Of a DNA stretch of 64,000 bases, positions 1 through 7,877 are shown one piece after another. Below the pieces are notes generated by a model that saw only the letters and a program-made list of their open reading frames with translations, did not search any database and had not been told where the DNA came from. Position numbers and translations under genes: made by a program. Origin of the DNA: Rhizobium johnstonii 3841 (GTDB taxonomy: Bacteria; Pseudomonadota; Alphaproteobacteria; Rhizobiales; Rhizobiaceae); the NCBI RefSeq assembly GCF_000009265.1, contig NC_008384.1, positions 124,001-188,000 of the forward strand, given 5' to 3'. Every line of letters begins with the position of its first letter. Position 1 is the first letter of the stretch.

Positions 1-87
1 CCATGCCGCGGGGTCAGGTTGGTTTCTTATTCAGGATCCGTGAGCACTGAAATTCTTTGCTCGCAAGGCTGCATCGCTGAAATGCTT

Positions 88-163
88 TTGACCACGGATG
101 TAGTGGCACTGGTAAGAAGGCGACGAGGAGGAAGGTCGGTGCGGTTTCGCCCGGCCTTTTTTT
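88..163 (+). repeat. Repeat copy A ending in a rho-independent terminator
   Basis: This stretch matches 18945-19021 at roughly four of five positions. Both copies start TTGACCAC and end in a G/C hairpin (AAGGTCGG pairing with CCGGCCTT) followed by seven T. The hairpin plus T-run is a plus-strand terminator, so the element could be the end of a small RNA or a conserved transcript 3' end. Several differences between the copies fall at third positions of one reading frame, so an eroded coding origin is also possible. Confidence 0.5.
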
Positions 164-228
164 GCCTGAGAGGCTGGGGTTTCCTCAGGGCGGATCAGTG
201 CCACGTATCCAGCAAGGGCTCGTCGTCG

Positions 229-450
229 TCAAAGTTTCCATTGCTGGCGGCATCGTACGGGTTGATGCTCCGGCCGGCGCGTGCCATATGCCGTCAACTG
301 AACCATGACCTCTTTCGCACGCTCAATGGCCTCGTCTTCGCTTGCAGCGTGACCGTCTGCGACCTTGATCGACACGGCTTCCCCGTCGTCGCCGACAAAG
401 TCCACCCGCCATCCGGTTGTGTCGTGAACAATCTTCGTTTCCAGCAAGTG
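229..450 (-). CDS. Small hypothetical protein (73 aa)
   Basis: The reading frame gives a 73-residue acidic protein from the ATG at 450 (MHLLETKIVHDT). I chose it over the longer upstream frame, whose extra residues would run into the Ku gene and look non-protein-like. The middle region (GWRVDFVGDDGEAVSIKV, then a helix rich in Glu and Ala) reads as a small alpha/beta domain. No family is recognised. It lies 7 bp downstream of the Ku gene on the same strand and may be co-transcribed with it. Its low-complexity C-terminus leaves some doubt. Confidence 0.5.
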   Translation of the reverse strand, partial: HLLETKIVHDTTGWRVDFVGDDGEAVSIKVADGHAASEDEAIERAKEVMVQLTAYGTRRPEHQPVRCRQQWKL

Positions 451-457
451 CATCTGA

Positions 458-1270
458 CTACCCTGACTTCCTACCTTTGAGATCTGCCTCGACGCTCTTC
501 CGGAGCGCGTCCATGATGCTGACCACATTCGACTTCGGAGCGACTTCGGCCGCCTTCCCCTTCGCCGCCTTTTTCGGCTTCAGCGCCTTCTTCTTCTCAG
601 CGATGAGCTTGAGCAGGCTCTCCTGGATTGGGTCGCTGACCATGTTGGGTGACCACCGCGCACTCTTCTTCTTGATAAGCTGCTGCACAAGGGGAATGAG
701 ATCCGGATCTGCCTGCTCGTCGATCTCTTCGAAATAATTCTCCTCCGGTCGAACCTCGTCGCCGAAACGCAGCGTCCAGAGCACGATGCCTTCGCCGCGC
801 GGCTCCAGGACGACCGCCCGCTCTCGGCGTCCCATCACGAGCTTCGAAACGCCGAAAACCTTGTCGGCCTTCATGGCATCCCTGATCACCGCAAAGGCCT
901 CGTTGCCGACGGCGTCGTCCGGCATCAGGTAATGTGGCTTCTCAAGGTAGATCCACTCGATGCTGTCGGCCGGGACGAACTTGTCGATGTCGATCGTCTT
1001 CACCGTATCGAGCGCAACGGCATCCAGATCGTCCTCGGTGAGGATAACGTAGTCGTTCTCGCCGCGAGCGTAGCCCTTGGCTTCGTTCTCGTCCTTGACG
1101 GGCTTGCCCGTGACGGAATCGATATACCGGGAGACGACGCGGTTGCCCGTCTCCTTGTTGAGTGTATGGAAGCGAACCTTCTCGCTTTCGCTCGTGGCCG
1201 GGGTCATAGCCACGGGGCAGGTGACCAGGGAGAGTTTGAGATAGCCTTTCCAGTAATATTTCGGAGCCAT
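458..1270 (-). CDS. ku: Non-homologous end-joining protein Ku (second of a tandem pair)
   Basis: 270 aa, the usual length of bacterial Ku. The protein is one Ku core (about residues 5-190, opening YYWKGYLKLSLVTCPVA) with a lysine-rich segment near 225-240 and a conserved C-terminal motif (NVVSIMDALRKS). Bacterial Ku forms a homodimeric ring that threads onto double-strand break ends and recruits LigD-type ligase; the C-terminal region is the usual contact site. It starts 11 bp after the stop of the other Ku gene, with GGGAGA upstream of its ATG, so the pair is an operon. Rhizobia commonly carry several Ku paralogues. A stand-alone ligase at 8588 could be a partner. Confidence 0.95.
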   Translation of the reverse strand: MAPKYYWKGYLKLSLVTCPVAMTPATSESEKVRFHTLNKETGNRVVSRYIDSVTGKPVKDENEAKGYARGENDYVILTEDDLDAVALDTVKTIDIDKFVPADSIEWIYLEKPHYLMPDDAVGNEAFAVIRDAMKADKVFGVSKLVMGRRERAVVLEPRGEGIVLWTLRFGDEVRPEENYFEEIDEQADPDLIPLVQQLIKKKSARWSPNMVSDPIQESLLKLIAEKKKALKPKKAAKGKAAEVAPKSNVVSIMDALRKSVEADLKGRKSG

Positions 1271-1281
1271 CGTCTATCTCC

Positions 1282-2190
1282 CTAGCTGGCTTTGCGCTGC
1301 GGGGCAGCCTTTGAAGCGGCGGACTTCACTGCCGCCCCGCGCGCGGCGCGCTGCCTCCCAGCGCCATTGTTGGCATTGGCGGCAGTGCGTTTCGGTTTGT
1401 CCGCAGCGGCCTTCATCATGCCTGCGCTCTCGCGGAGCGCGGCCAGCAGATCGTTGGGCTTCGAGACCTGCACCTTCTTCGGCTTCGGAAGCGACTTGCC
1501 TTCAATCTTCGCCTTCACCAGGTCCGCAAGGGCGGCTTCGTAGCGGTCATCGAAGGTCGCCGGATCGAACTCGCCCTTCTTGGTGCTGATGATGTGCTTG
1601 GCCAGATCGAGCATCTCGCCCTGGATCTTGAGCTTGGGCATCTCCTCGAAAGCCTTTTCGGAGGAACGAACCTCGTAGTCGTAGTTGAGCGTGCTGGCGA
1701 TCAGGCCCTTGCCGTGCGGCCGTATCAGTACCGTACGCATTCGACGGAATAGTACTGTGCGGGCGATGGCCGCGACCATTGACTTCTTCATCGCATCGCG
1801 GAGAGCCGCGAACGCGTCTCCGCCCATCTTGTCGGGCGTGAGGTAGTACGGCTTGTCAAAGTAGACGTCGTCGACGTCGGAGCAGGGGATGAACGCCTCA
1901 ATCTCGAGCGTCTTGTTGCTCTCAGGGATCGCGGCGGAAACTTCCTCGGGATCGATGACGATGTACTGGCCGTTCTCGATCTCGAAGCCCTTGGTCTGGG
2001 CTTCCTTCGGCACCGGATCCTCGGTCTCGCTGTCTATGAAGATGCGGTTGACGCGGTTGCCCGTGGCCTTGTTGATGGTGTTGAAGGTGATGCGCTCGCT
2101 AGTCGAGGCTGCCGTGTAGAGAGCGACGCCGCAGCTTACCTCGCCGAACTTCAGAAACCCTTTCCACTGCGCACGCTGTCCTGACGGCAT
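1282..2190 (-). CDS. ku: Non-homologous end-joining protein Ku (first of a tandem pair)
   Basis: 302 aa. The Ku core spans about residues 8-200 (QWKGFLKFGEVSCGVALYTA at the start). It is followed by the LLAALRES motif near 248 and a long Lys/Ala/Arg-rich tail from about 258 to the end, which the downstream paralogue lacks. Such basic tails in bacterial Ku bind DNA and support sliding or bridging. The two paralogues have clearly diverged, so they may act as a heterodimer, as proposed for paired rhizobial Ku proteins; that is inference here. It is the first gene of the pair, and a 27-bp dyad lies 48 bp upstream of its ATG. Confidence 0.95.
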   Translation of the reverse strand: MPSGQRAQWKGFLKFGEVSCGVALYTAASTSERITFNTINKATGNRVNRIFIDSETEDPVPKEAQTKGFEIENGQYIVIDPEEVSAAIPESNKTLEIEAFIPCSDVDDVYFDKPYYLTPDKMGGDAFAALRDAMKKSMVAAIARTVLFRRMRTVLIRPHGKGLIASTLNYDYEVRSSEKAFEEMPKLKIQGEMLDLAKHIISTKKGEFDPATFDDRYEAALADLVKAKIEGKSLPKPKKVQVSKPNDLLAALRESAGMMKAAADKPKRTAANANNGAGRQRAARGAAVKSAASKAAPQRKAS

Positions 2191-2237
2191 GACAAATACT
2201 CCGAATCATTAATACGCGACTCAAAGACGTGTCAGGG

Positions 2238-2264
2238 TGATTCGTTCCGACTCAAAACGAATCA
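2238..2264. promoter_or_regulatory. Inverted repeat upstream of the Ku operon
   Basis: Perfect 9-bp arms (TGATTCGTT and AACGAATCA) are separated by 9 bp. The motifs CGACTCAAA and CGAATCATT each recur once more between the dyad and the Ku start. It could be an operator for the Ku operon. A weak plus-strand terminator is the alternative, because five T follow the right arm. No convincing EcfG-type promoter was found. Confidence 0.4.
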
Positions 2265-2526
2265 TTTTTCAATACTTTACGGAATTTCTCTCCCAAATTG
2301 ATTCCACCGTCTTCGCTGGCCGAATTGCGCCCGACAGTAGTGGAAAGCGGTGGAGATTTGTTCAGTTCGAGAGCCACAGCAACCACCTTCCTTCCAGCAC
2401 AATGGCGGGCATCGCCTAGGGAATTCCGCAGCCGCTTCAAGCGCAGCATCATCACCCACTATCTCCCGGAACCACCGGAATCGTTATGAGTTTCTACTGC
2501 GGACGTTCATTCGCAGGAGAAGCCCG

Positions 2527-2709
2527 ATGGCACAGACACCGACATCCCGAGGCAGCGCACAGGATCGAGCCCGCGTGGCCGGCGGCCAGGATCACGAGGT
2601 TAAGTACGAAGCAAACAAGGAGGGCGTCTCGAAAGATGCCGTCAAGAAGGCCGTGAAGAGCGCTGGAAACTCAAGGAAGAAGGTCGAGGCCGAGATTGAC
2701 CGCCGTTAG
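2527..2709 (+). CDS. DUF3606 domain protein (60 aa)
   Basis: A 60-residue, highly charged protein (MAQTPTSRGSAQDRARVAGG, then a Lys/Glu-rich second half) that matches the small DUF3606 family common in Rhizobiales. These proteins begin with a short basic stretch, then an acidic motif around HEVKYE, then a helical region with VSKDAVKKAVKSAG. The ATG at 2527 is preceded by AGGAGA at good spacing; the longer upstream frame has no such site and unlike composition. Function is unknown; relatives are often stress-associated. It stands alone, reading away from the Ku operon. Confidence 0.85.
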   Translation: MAQTPTSRGSAQDRARVAGGQDHEVKYEANKEGVSKDAVKKAVKSAGNSRKKVEAEIDRR

Positions 2710-2857
2710 GCGGTCGAACGACGTTGCTCTGTCCACGGTTGTGGCAGGTCCCGTGGGTGTCCTGGCTTTCCTAATCTGGGATCAGGGCGACGCCGCTGTC
2801 TCGTAACGAACAGTCATAGCCACCGCAAGCCTGCCGCCTCCATGTCTGGGGTAACGC

Positions 2858-3094
2858 ATGTCCAAGTGTATTGAGAACGACCACCAGCTGATGTCGAAGG
2901 CGGTCCGTGAATGGTATCGGTACTACGAGGTGGAGTGGGACGATCAAGCGTCCTCGTTTTTGTGTGATGCCGCCATCGAACTCTACAACGAGGGCTGTCG
3001 CTCGGTAGAGGAGATGGCGACCGTTCTGATCGGCACTTACGTCGGGCTGGCCGCCACGCGCGTGAACGCGCCATCTTCGAGTTCAGTACATTGA
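2858..3094 (+). CDS. Small hypothetical protein (78 aa)
   Basis: Encodes 78 residues with a plausible globular composition: an aromatic and acidic N-terminal half (REWYRYYEVEWDD) and a helical Ala/Val-rich C-terminal half (VEEMATVLIGTYVGLAATRV). Cysteines sit at residues 4, 36 and 48. No known domain is recognised. There is no strong ribosome site before the ATG, although GGGGTAA is near, so the call rests on composition alone. It has no operon partner. Confidence 0.5.
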   Translation: MSKCIENDHQLMSKAVREWYRYYEVEWDDQASSFLCDAAIELYNEGCRSVEEMATVLIGTYVGLAATRVNAPSSSSVH

Positions 3095-3521
3095 CAGGCA
3101 AAATCCGATCGGGCTGAACTCGACGAATTCGCACTGCATGTGATCCGCCCGCGTCTTCTTTCAGTCGTTTGGATTTGAGTCAGGAGGCGGAATCTTTCCG
3201 AGGAACCGGCCCAGGGAAACACAATTGGCCAGGGACATCCACGTGTGTGACGTGGCGTCCAATAGCTACCTTGTTCCGGTCTCTCTGGATCGCTACGGGG
3301 GCATAACCGGTCATCTTACGAAATTCCAGCAACTGCCAACTACGCTGCCCGTGCTACCAATCCGCGGCAACATCGACTATACTTTCGTCCACTGAATATC
3401 TCGGCTTGTTCGTCGGTCGTTCCTTCAGGAGAAAGGGCGCTTCGAAAGGTGAGTTTGCAGCAATTTGCCTGATCCCATCGGCTCACCCGCGATGTGCCGT
3501 GGATCCGCAAGGGGTATTCGG
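3095..3521. other. Intergenic region without a recognised gene
   Basis: No convincing coding frame was found. A short dyad lies at 3239-3255 (CCACGT, 5-bp spacer, ACGTGG) and could be an operator or chance. The promoter for the substrate-binding protein and cyclase genes should lie here, but no sigma-70 boxes stand out. Confidence 0.35.
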
Positions 3522-4520
3522 ATGAACCCGAAACGACGTCCCTACATCGGACTTGCAGTCGCGCTGGCGATAAGCTTTCCTGCCATCGCCGACGCGCAGC
3601 AGACGTCGGCCAAGACGCCGCGAATCGGCCTTCTCGCCTGGTTGCCTTGCGGTATGCCGTATGCGAGCGAAACCAGTGAGTTCGGAATCTTCATGCGAGG
3701 GCTTCACGATCTGGGCTACACGATGAACGAACTCAGCTTCGAGTGCCGGAGCGCGAGTAAGCAGGACCATCACCTTGCGGCTGCGGCGAGGGACCTGGTG
3801 CAGCTCCGCGTGGATGTGATCGTGACGTCGTCTCAGCCGGCGGCGCATGCCGTCCAAAGGGCGACTGAAGCAATCCCCATCGTGACCATCATCAGCGGCG
3901 ACCCAGTTGCGGCGGGCTTGGCGATCAGCCTCGCGAAACCTGGGGGCAACCTCACCGGCGTCACCTATTACGCCACCGAACTCGCCGCCAAACGGCTGCA
4001 ACTTTTGATGGAGGCAATGCCGGGGCTTGCCACGGTCGGCGTGCTGGCGAACCCGGTGGTGTCATATCTCCCCTTCGAAACGGACACCAAGCAAGCTGCC
4101 GGCCACCTCGGAGTGGCTTTGAGCCTCCAGCAAGTCAGCGAGCCGGGCGAACTCGATGCCGCGTTCTCGCGCATGAAGGCCGATGGCGCTCAAGCTGCCT
4201 TGGTGCTTCCCGACCTCATGCTGGCCGACCAGTCGTCGAGGATCGCCGCCTTGGGGATCAAGCATCGCCTGCCGATCATGGCTTGGGGCTCGTGGTACGT
4301 CACGGACGGTTGCCTGATGGCATATTCGGCGGACTATGCGGTAATGCAACATCGGCTCGCCTATTATGTCGATCGCATTTTGAAAGGCACCAAGCCAGGG
4401 GAGTTGCCGATCGAGCAGCCGACGAAGTTCGACTTGTCGGTCAATCTGAAGACGGCCAATGCGCTCGGCATCGAGCTACCGCAGACCGTTTTGCTGATGG
4501 CTGATGAAGTCATCGAGTGA
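3522..4520 (+). CDS. ABC-transporter-type substrate-binding protein (ABC_sub_bind family)
   Basis: 332 aa from the ATG at 3522, which gives a clean Sec signal peptide (MNPKRRPYIGLAVALAISF, Ala-rich cleavage near 25) and has AAGGGG upstream; an upstream TTG at 3465 would bury the signal. The mature part is a periplasmic binding fold of the PF04392 type: the opening PRIGLLAW, a GLHDLGY segment, the DVIVTSSQPAAHAVQ lobe and the conserved VSGDPVAAGL-like stretch (IISGDPVAAGLAISLAKPGGNLTG). Relatives bind amino acids or aromatic ligands. No permease or ATPase gene is nearby. Instead the gene overlaps a membrane cyclase gene by 17 bp, so it may work as a ligand sensor rather than in import. Confidence 0.9.
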   Translation: MNPKRRPYIGLAVALAISFPAIADAQQTSAKTPRIGLLAWLPCGMPYASETSEFGIFMRGLHDLGYTMNELSFECRSASKQDHHLAAAARDLVQLRVDVIVTSSQPAAHAVQRATEAIPIVTIISGDPVAAGLAISLAKPGGNLTGVTYYATELAAKRLQLLMEAMPGLATVGVLANPVVSYLPFETDTKQAAGHLGVALSLQQVSEPGELDAAFSRMKADGAQAALVLPDLMLADQSSRIAALGIKHRLPIMAWGSWYVTDGCLMAYSADYAVMQHRLAYYVDRILKGTKPGELPIEQPTKFDLSVNLKTANALGIELPQTVLLMADEVIE

Positions 4521-6267
4521 GGATGATGTGCGACGTTCGGTCCAGCCTCAAGCCGCCCCGATGCGCCGATCGCTGTTCCGGAAGTACTTCCTCGCCTTCT
4601 TCGCTGCGGTCATTGTTCCGCTGGCCGTTAGCGGCATCGGCGATGCGTGGTTCGGCTATCGCGAGCAGCGTTCAATGCTCAGCGCTCTATTGCGGGTGGA
4701 GGCCACATCGGCCGCATATAAAATTCAGAGCTTTCTCGACGGCGTCAAGGATCAACTGGGTTGGACGGTGCAGCAAGACTGGACCGCTGATGCCGAGGGA
4801 CAGCATCGGCTCGATGCACTGCGGGTGATGCGCCAAGCGCCGGCGATCGTCAGCATCACCCTTATTGACGATGTCGGCCTCGAACGGCTGCATGTCTCCC
4901 GTATCGACTTGAACAGGATGGGAGGCGGATGGGATCGCTCTGGCGATCCTGCTGTCGTGGGAGTTCGTTCGAATGGCTCATGGTTCGGTCCAGTCACTTT
5001 TCGAGGCGGCTCCGAACCGTTCATGACCATTGCCATGGCCGGAAAGCGTAAGGCAGGTGGCATCGTCGTCGCCGAGATCAACCTGAAGCTTGTCTGGACG
5101 GTGGTTTCGGAAATTCGCGTCGGCAGTCGTGGCCGGGCGTTTGTTCTCGACCGGGCCGGCCGGCTCATTGCCCACCCCGACATCAGCAAGGTATTGCAGG
5201 GAACGGACGAGAAGACGGCGGCGGCTCATACCAGATTGCGGGACGAGCTCGCCGCCGCGGGGGGAGAGGCGACCACGGCCAGCAACGCCGAGAACGAACC
5301 AGTCGTGACCGCCATGACAGCGATCCCCAATCCCGGCTGGACCGTGTTCGTGGAGCAGGCGCAGGCCGAGGCTTTCGCACCGCTGTATGCGTCATTGTGG
5401 CGGACTGGCGGCCTGCTGCTCGCCGCTGCCAGCTTCGCATCGGCGCTTGCCTACTGGCTTGCCAGGCGGATGACCGGGCCAATCCGCCTGCTGGAGGAGG
5501 GTACCGAAAAAATCGGTGCTGGACAATTCGAGCACCGGATCGAAATCGCCACGGGAGACGAATTCGAACGGCTGGCGGAGCGGTTCAATGAAATGGCGCA
5601 AGAACTCGCCGTGTCGCGGGATCGTTCGGAGCGGATCGCGCGGCTGAAGCGTTTTCTAGCGCCGCAGGTCGCGGAACTCGTCGAAACTTCCGGGGACGAG
5701 AGCGTGCTCGCCGGACAGCGTGCAGAAGTGGTCGCTGTGTTCTGCGATTTACGTGGCTTCACCGCTTTTTCAGCGCACGCCGAACCTGAGGAGATCATGC
5801 ATGTCTTGCGCGAGTACTATGAGGCGCTCGGCGCGATCATCACGCGCTACGGGGCCACGCTGACCAACTTCGCGGCGGACGGTTTGATGGTGCTCGTCAA
5901 CGCCCCGGTACCGTGCGCGGATCCGGCGCTTCGTGCTGTTGAGATGGCCATCGACATGCAGGATGCCATCCAGCGCCTGATCGCCGAATGGCGTCTGCGC
6001 GGCCACGCGGTCGGCTTCGGCATAGGACTGGCGATGGGATGGGCTACAGTCGGCCGAATTGGTTACGAAGCCCGGGTTGACTACACCGCGATCGGACACG
6101 TCGTGAACCTGGCATCGCGACTCTGTTCGTCCGCCGCTGATCGCCAAATCCTCGTCGATCACGTCGTGGCGCAATCCGTGGGTGGAGAAATCTTATTGGT
6201 CGCTCTCGGCCCGCGGCAGCTCAAAGGTTTCGACGAGCAAATACCTGCTTGGAAGGTCGGAGCATGA
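4504..6267 (+). CDS. Membrane class III adenylate/guanylate cyclase with periplasmic sensor and HAMP domain
   Basis: 587 aa. Order: TM1 (about 29-48), an extracytoplasmic Cache-like sensor (about 50-295), TM2 (about 302-320), HAMP (about 320-372), then the class III cyclase domain (about 405-585). Metal-binding aspartates are seen at D415 (FCDLRGFT) and D459 (FAADG), and transition-state residues at N535 and R539 (VNLASR). The purine-selecting lysine normally four residues before the second aspartate is replaced by N455, so substrate choice and activity are uncertain. The product would be cAMP or cGMP, made in response to a periplasmic signal. It overlaps the upstream binding-protein gene, which suggests translational coupling and a shared signal. 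ATG codons at 4504 and 4561 are both possible starts. Confidence 0.92.
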   Translation: MKSSSEDDVRRSVQPQAAPMRRSLFRKYFLAFFAAVIVPLAVSGIGDAWFGYREQRSMLSALLRVEATSAAYKIQSFLDGVKDQLGWTVQQDWTADAEGQHRLDALRVMRQAPAIVSITLIDDVGLERLHVSRIDLNRMGGGWDRSGDPAVVGVRSNGSWFGPVTFRGGSEPFMTIAMAGKRKAGGIVVAEINLKLVWTVVSEIRVGSRGRAFVLDRAGRLIAHPDISKVLQGTDEKTAAAHTRLRDELAAAGGEATTASNAENEPVVTAMTAIPNPGWTVFVEQAQAEAFAPLYASLWRTGGLLLAAASFASALAYWLARRMTGPIRLLEEGTEKIGAGQFEHRIEIATGDEFERLAERFNEMAQELAVSRDRSERIARLKRFLAPQVAELVETSGDESVLAGQRAEVVAVFCDLRGFTAFSAHAEPEEIMHVLREYYEALGAIITRYGATLTNFAADGLMVLVNAPVPCADPALRAVEMAIDMQDAIQRLIAEWRLRGHAVGFGIGLAMGWATVGRIGYEARVDYTAIGHVVNLASRLCSSAADRQILVDHVVAQSVGGEILLVALGPRQLKGFDEQIPAWKVGA

Positions 6268-6427
6268 ATCGGAAGATCAAACGGTGCATGCTTGCCGCCA
6301 ACGCCGACCTCGACAGTGGGCTGACGGTCCTGAAGAAAAAGCGACCTTGACTCCTTCACCAAAAAGAACAAAGTAGGAACATTTCTGCGGCAACCTGATA
6401 TTCCTATTCCAGCGTGGAGGATTTGGC

Positions 6428-6904
6428 ATGCCCACCATTTGGTACAGAAACGATCAGAAAATCTCGCCAGGCGATGTCATGAAATTCGCGGTCTACGCGG
6501 AGCACGTCAGCAGACAGTGCTATGACGTTTTCGAGGAAGACGGTTCGAGGTCTCGATCAGAAGCTCTGTCCCGTCGAGCGCAGGCCGTGTCTGATTCACT
6601 CGATTTTGGAGATGAACCACACTTCTTGGCGGAGACGACGAAGAAGGTTCTCGCCCTTCGAGATATGGTCTCTGGCATGTGCTTCGATACGTTCGGAGAG
6701 CGCGGCCATATGGGCAAGTCCATGGACCTTCTCGGCATGGCCCGGGACGTGGACGAAGTGCTCGAAAAGCTCGTTATCTACCATCTTTCCCCGGAGGAGT
6801 TGGAAGAGGCAGAGACGGAATGGACACATGAATCTCAGTTCTATGCGAAGATCGAAGGGGACAATTTGACTCGCGATGAGCCGGGCACCGGGGCGAGCGC
6901 TTGA
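6428..6904 (+). CDS. Hypothetical protein (158 aa)
   Basis: Encodes a soluble, acidic 158-residue protein (MPTIWYRNDQKISPGDV at the start). GGAGG lies 8 bp upstream of the ATG. The sequence is mainly helical, with repeated Glu/Asp-rich turns and a run LLGMARDVDEVLEKL near residue 100. No transmembrane segment, signal peptide or known motif is visible. Two cysteines (C31 and C82) could be structural. The gene stands alone 160 bp after the cyclase gene. Function unknown. Confidence 0.7.
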   Translation: MPTIWYRNDQKISPGDVMKFAVYAEHVSRQCYDVFEEDGSRSRSEALSRRAQAVSDSLDFGDEPHFLAETTKKVLALRDMVSGMCFDTFGERGHMGKSMDLLGMARDVDEVLEKLVIYHLSPEELEEAETEWTHESQFYAKIEGDNLTRDEPGTGASA

Positions 6905-7034
6905 AATCCTGCCTCGTCATGATCTCCAGACTTTCGGCATGAGAGCGGCGGCCAGCAGTATGGACTGCAGGGCTCGCCAGAAAAGCGCCCAGATATTAGG
7001 CTGGCCGTGACACGAAGGGGAGACCTCTGTGATC

Positions 7035-7057
7035 AAAAAGCCCCGCCGAGGCGGGAC
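7035..7057 (-). terminator. Rho-independent terminator, minus strand
   Basis: On the minus strand CCCGC, loop CTCG and GCGGG are followed by GCTTTTTG. It lies about 400 bp beyond the stop of the 68-aa gene at 7453-7659, the nearest minus-strand gene it could serve. Confidence 0.5.
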
Positions 7058-7165
7058 AGTTGACGGGCCTTAGAGGAACACACCATTGCGTTCCAACCCG
7101 TCTAACAACGAAAGGCCAGGCGGGTTCCCGGTGCGCTCTAGTACCAATCTTGCGGAGCTTAAACG

Positions 7166-7225
7166 TGCCTAGGGAAAGAAAATCCTCGCAAGAGCGGGGC
7201 TTAGGTAGGGGGGGGTTTCTAGGCA
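7166..7225. repeat. Imperfect long inverted repeat with G8 run
   Basis: TGCCTAG at 7166 is mirrored by CTAGGCA at 7219, and flanking AAA/TTT positions extend the arms. The centre holds GCGGGGCTTAGGTA followed by eight G. The motif CTTAGGTA recurs in the terminator at 7846-7877. Confidence 0.35.
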
Positions 7226-7452
7226 GGAATGCATTGTGGCGTTGCTACAACTACTTTGCATATGCTTCTTATGTGAGCAATAAATAATACTTTCTTTCCA
7301 CAGGCCCGCTCAGAATTTAAGCAATATCGTACGGTTTCGCTCTGAAGGATAAAGTGACTTCAAATTACAGCTATGCTGAGTATTGTTTCGTCGGCCGTTC
7401 AGCGATCATTGCTAACCCCAAGCATCGCTTCTCCTGTGCGTTGGGCGGTCAT

Positions 7453-7659
7453 CTACACCCGAGATAAGAATTTCTCGGAGAGATGCTGGAGCAAAGTGTC
7501 ATAGTTCGCTGAACTTTGGACCGCATCGACAGCCACAGCGAGGGCAAATTGCCCGCGACAGCTCTGAATGTCGCAATGATGCTGAGAACACCATTCCGTC
7601 ACGGCATCGACCACAACATCAATATCATGGTCGGAAAGGGAGGCCAGCGCTGGAAACAT
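7453..7659 (-). CDS. Small hypothetical protein (68 aa)
   Basis: A 68-residue protein, MFPALASLSDHDIDVVVDAV at the start, with the pattern WCSQHHCDIQSCRGQFALAVAVDAVQS. It resembles a family of short rhizobial hypothetical proteins with the PALASLSDHDxDVVV opening and a WC..H signature. Three Cys and three His in the middle could bind a metal or be structural. There is no neighbour on the same strand. The terminator at 7035 may end its transcript. Function unknown. Confidence 0.6.
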   Translation of the reverse strand: MFPALASLSDHDIDVVVDAVTEWCSQHHCDIQSCRGQFALAVAVDAVQSSANYDTLLQHLSEKFLSRV

Positions 7660-7845
7660 CTAGATGTCCATAGATCTGTGGCCGGGGCTGTTGGACTAGT
7701 TTCGGGGATCCAGCCTGAACCTCAGATGAAGGGCATTTGCGCAATCACACCAGTCGCTCCTCCGTTTCAGGCCCCACGACCGCGCAAAACCTTCCTTGAG
7801 CAACGTCTTCCCGATCTCCTGGCAGTTAGCGCGTAGATATTCACC

Positions 7846-7877
7846 AAAAAAAGCCCCGCCTTAGGTAAGACGAGGCT
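7846..7877 (-). terminator. Strong rho-independent terminator, minus strand
   Basis: Read on the minus strand, an 11-bp stem (AGCCTCGTCTT pairing with AAGGCGGGGCT, one G-T wobble pair counted) with a 4-nt loop is followed by seven T. No protein gene lies just upstream on that strand, so it may end a small RNA transcribed from somewhere between about 7,900 and 8,500. Confidence 0.6.

Larger units (their letters stand above)
6905..7452. other. Intergenic region with terminator and inverted repeat
   Basis: No supportable gene was found. The region holds a minus-strand terminator at 7035-7057, a G/C-rich imperfect inverted repeat at 7166-7225 that includes a run of eight G, and GGAAC/GTTCC arms near 7075-7095. 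It may be the 3' region of the minus-strand gene at 7453. Confidence 0.4.

Noticed and set aside
19..480. 153-codon plus-strand frame at the left edge
   Set aside because: It crosses the terminator repeat at 88-163 and lies opposite the 73-aa gene and the start of a Ku tail; composition is Arg/Ser/Cys-rich like a shadow frame.
2191..2240. EcfG-type promoter for the Ku operon
   Set aside because: GGAAC on the minus strand is followed by CGTC at about 14 bp, which does not fit the spacing of the consensus.
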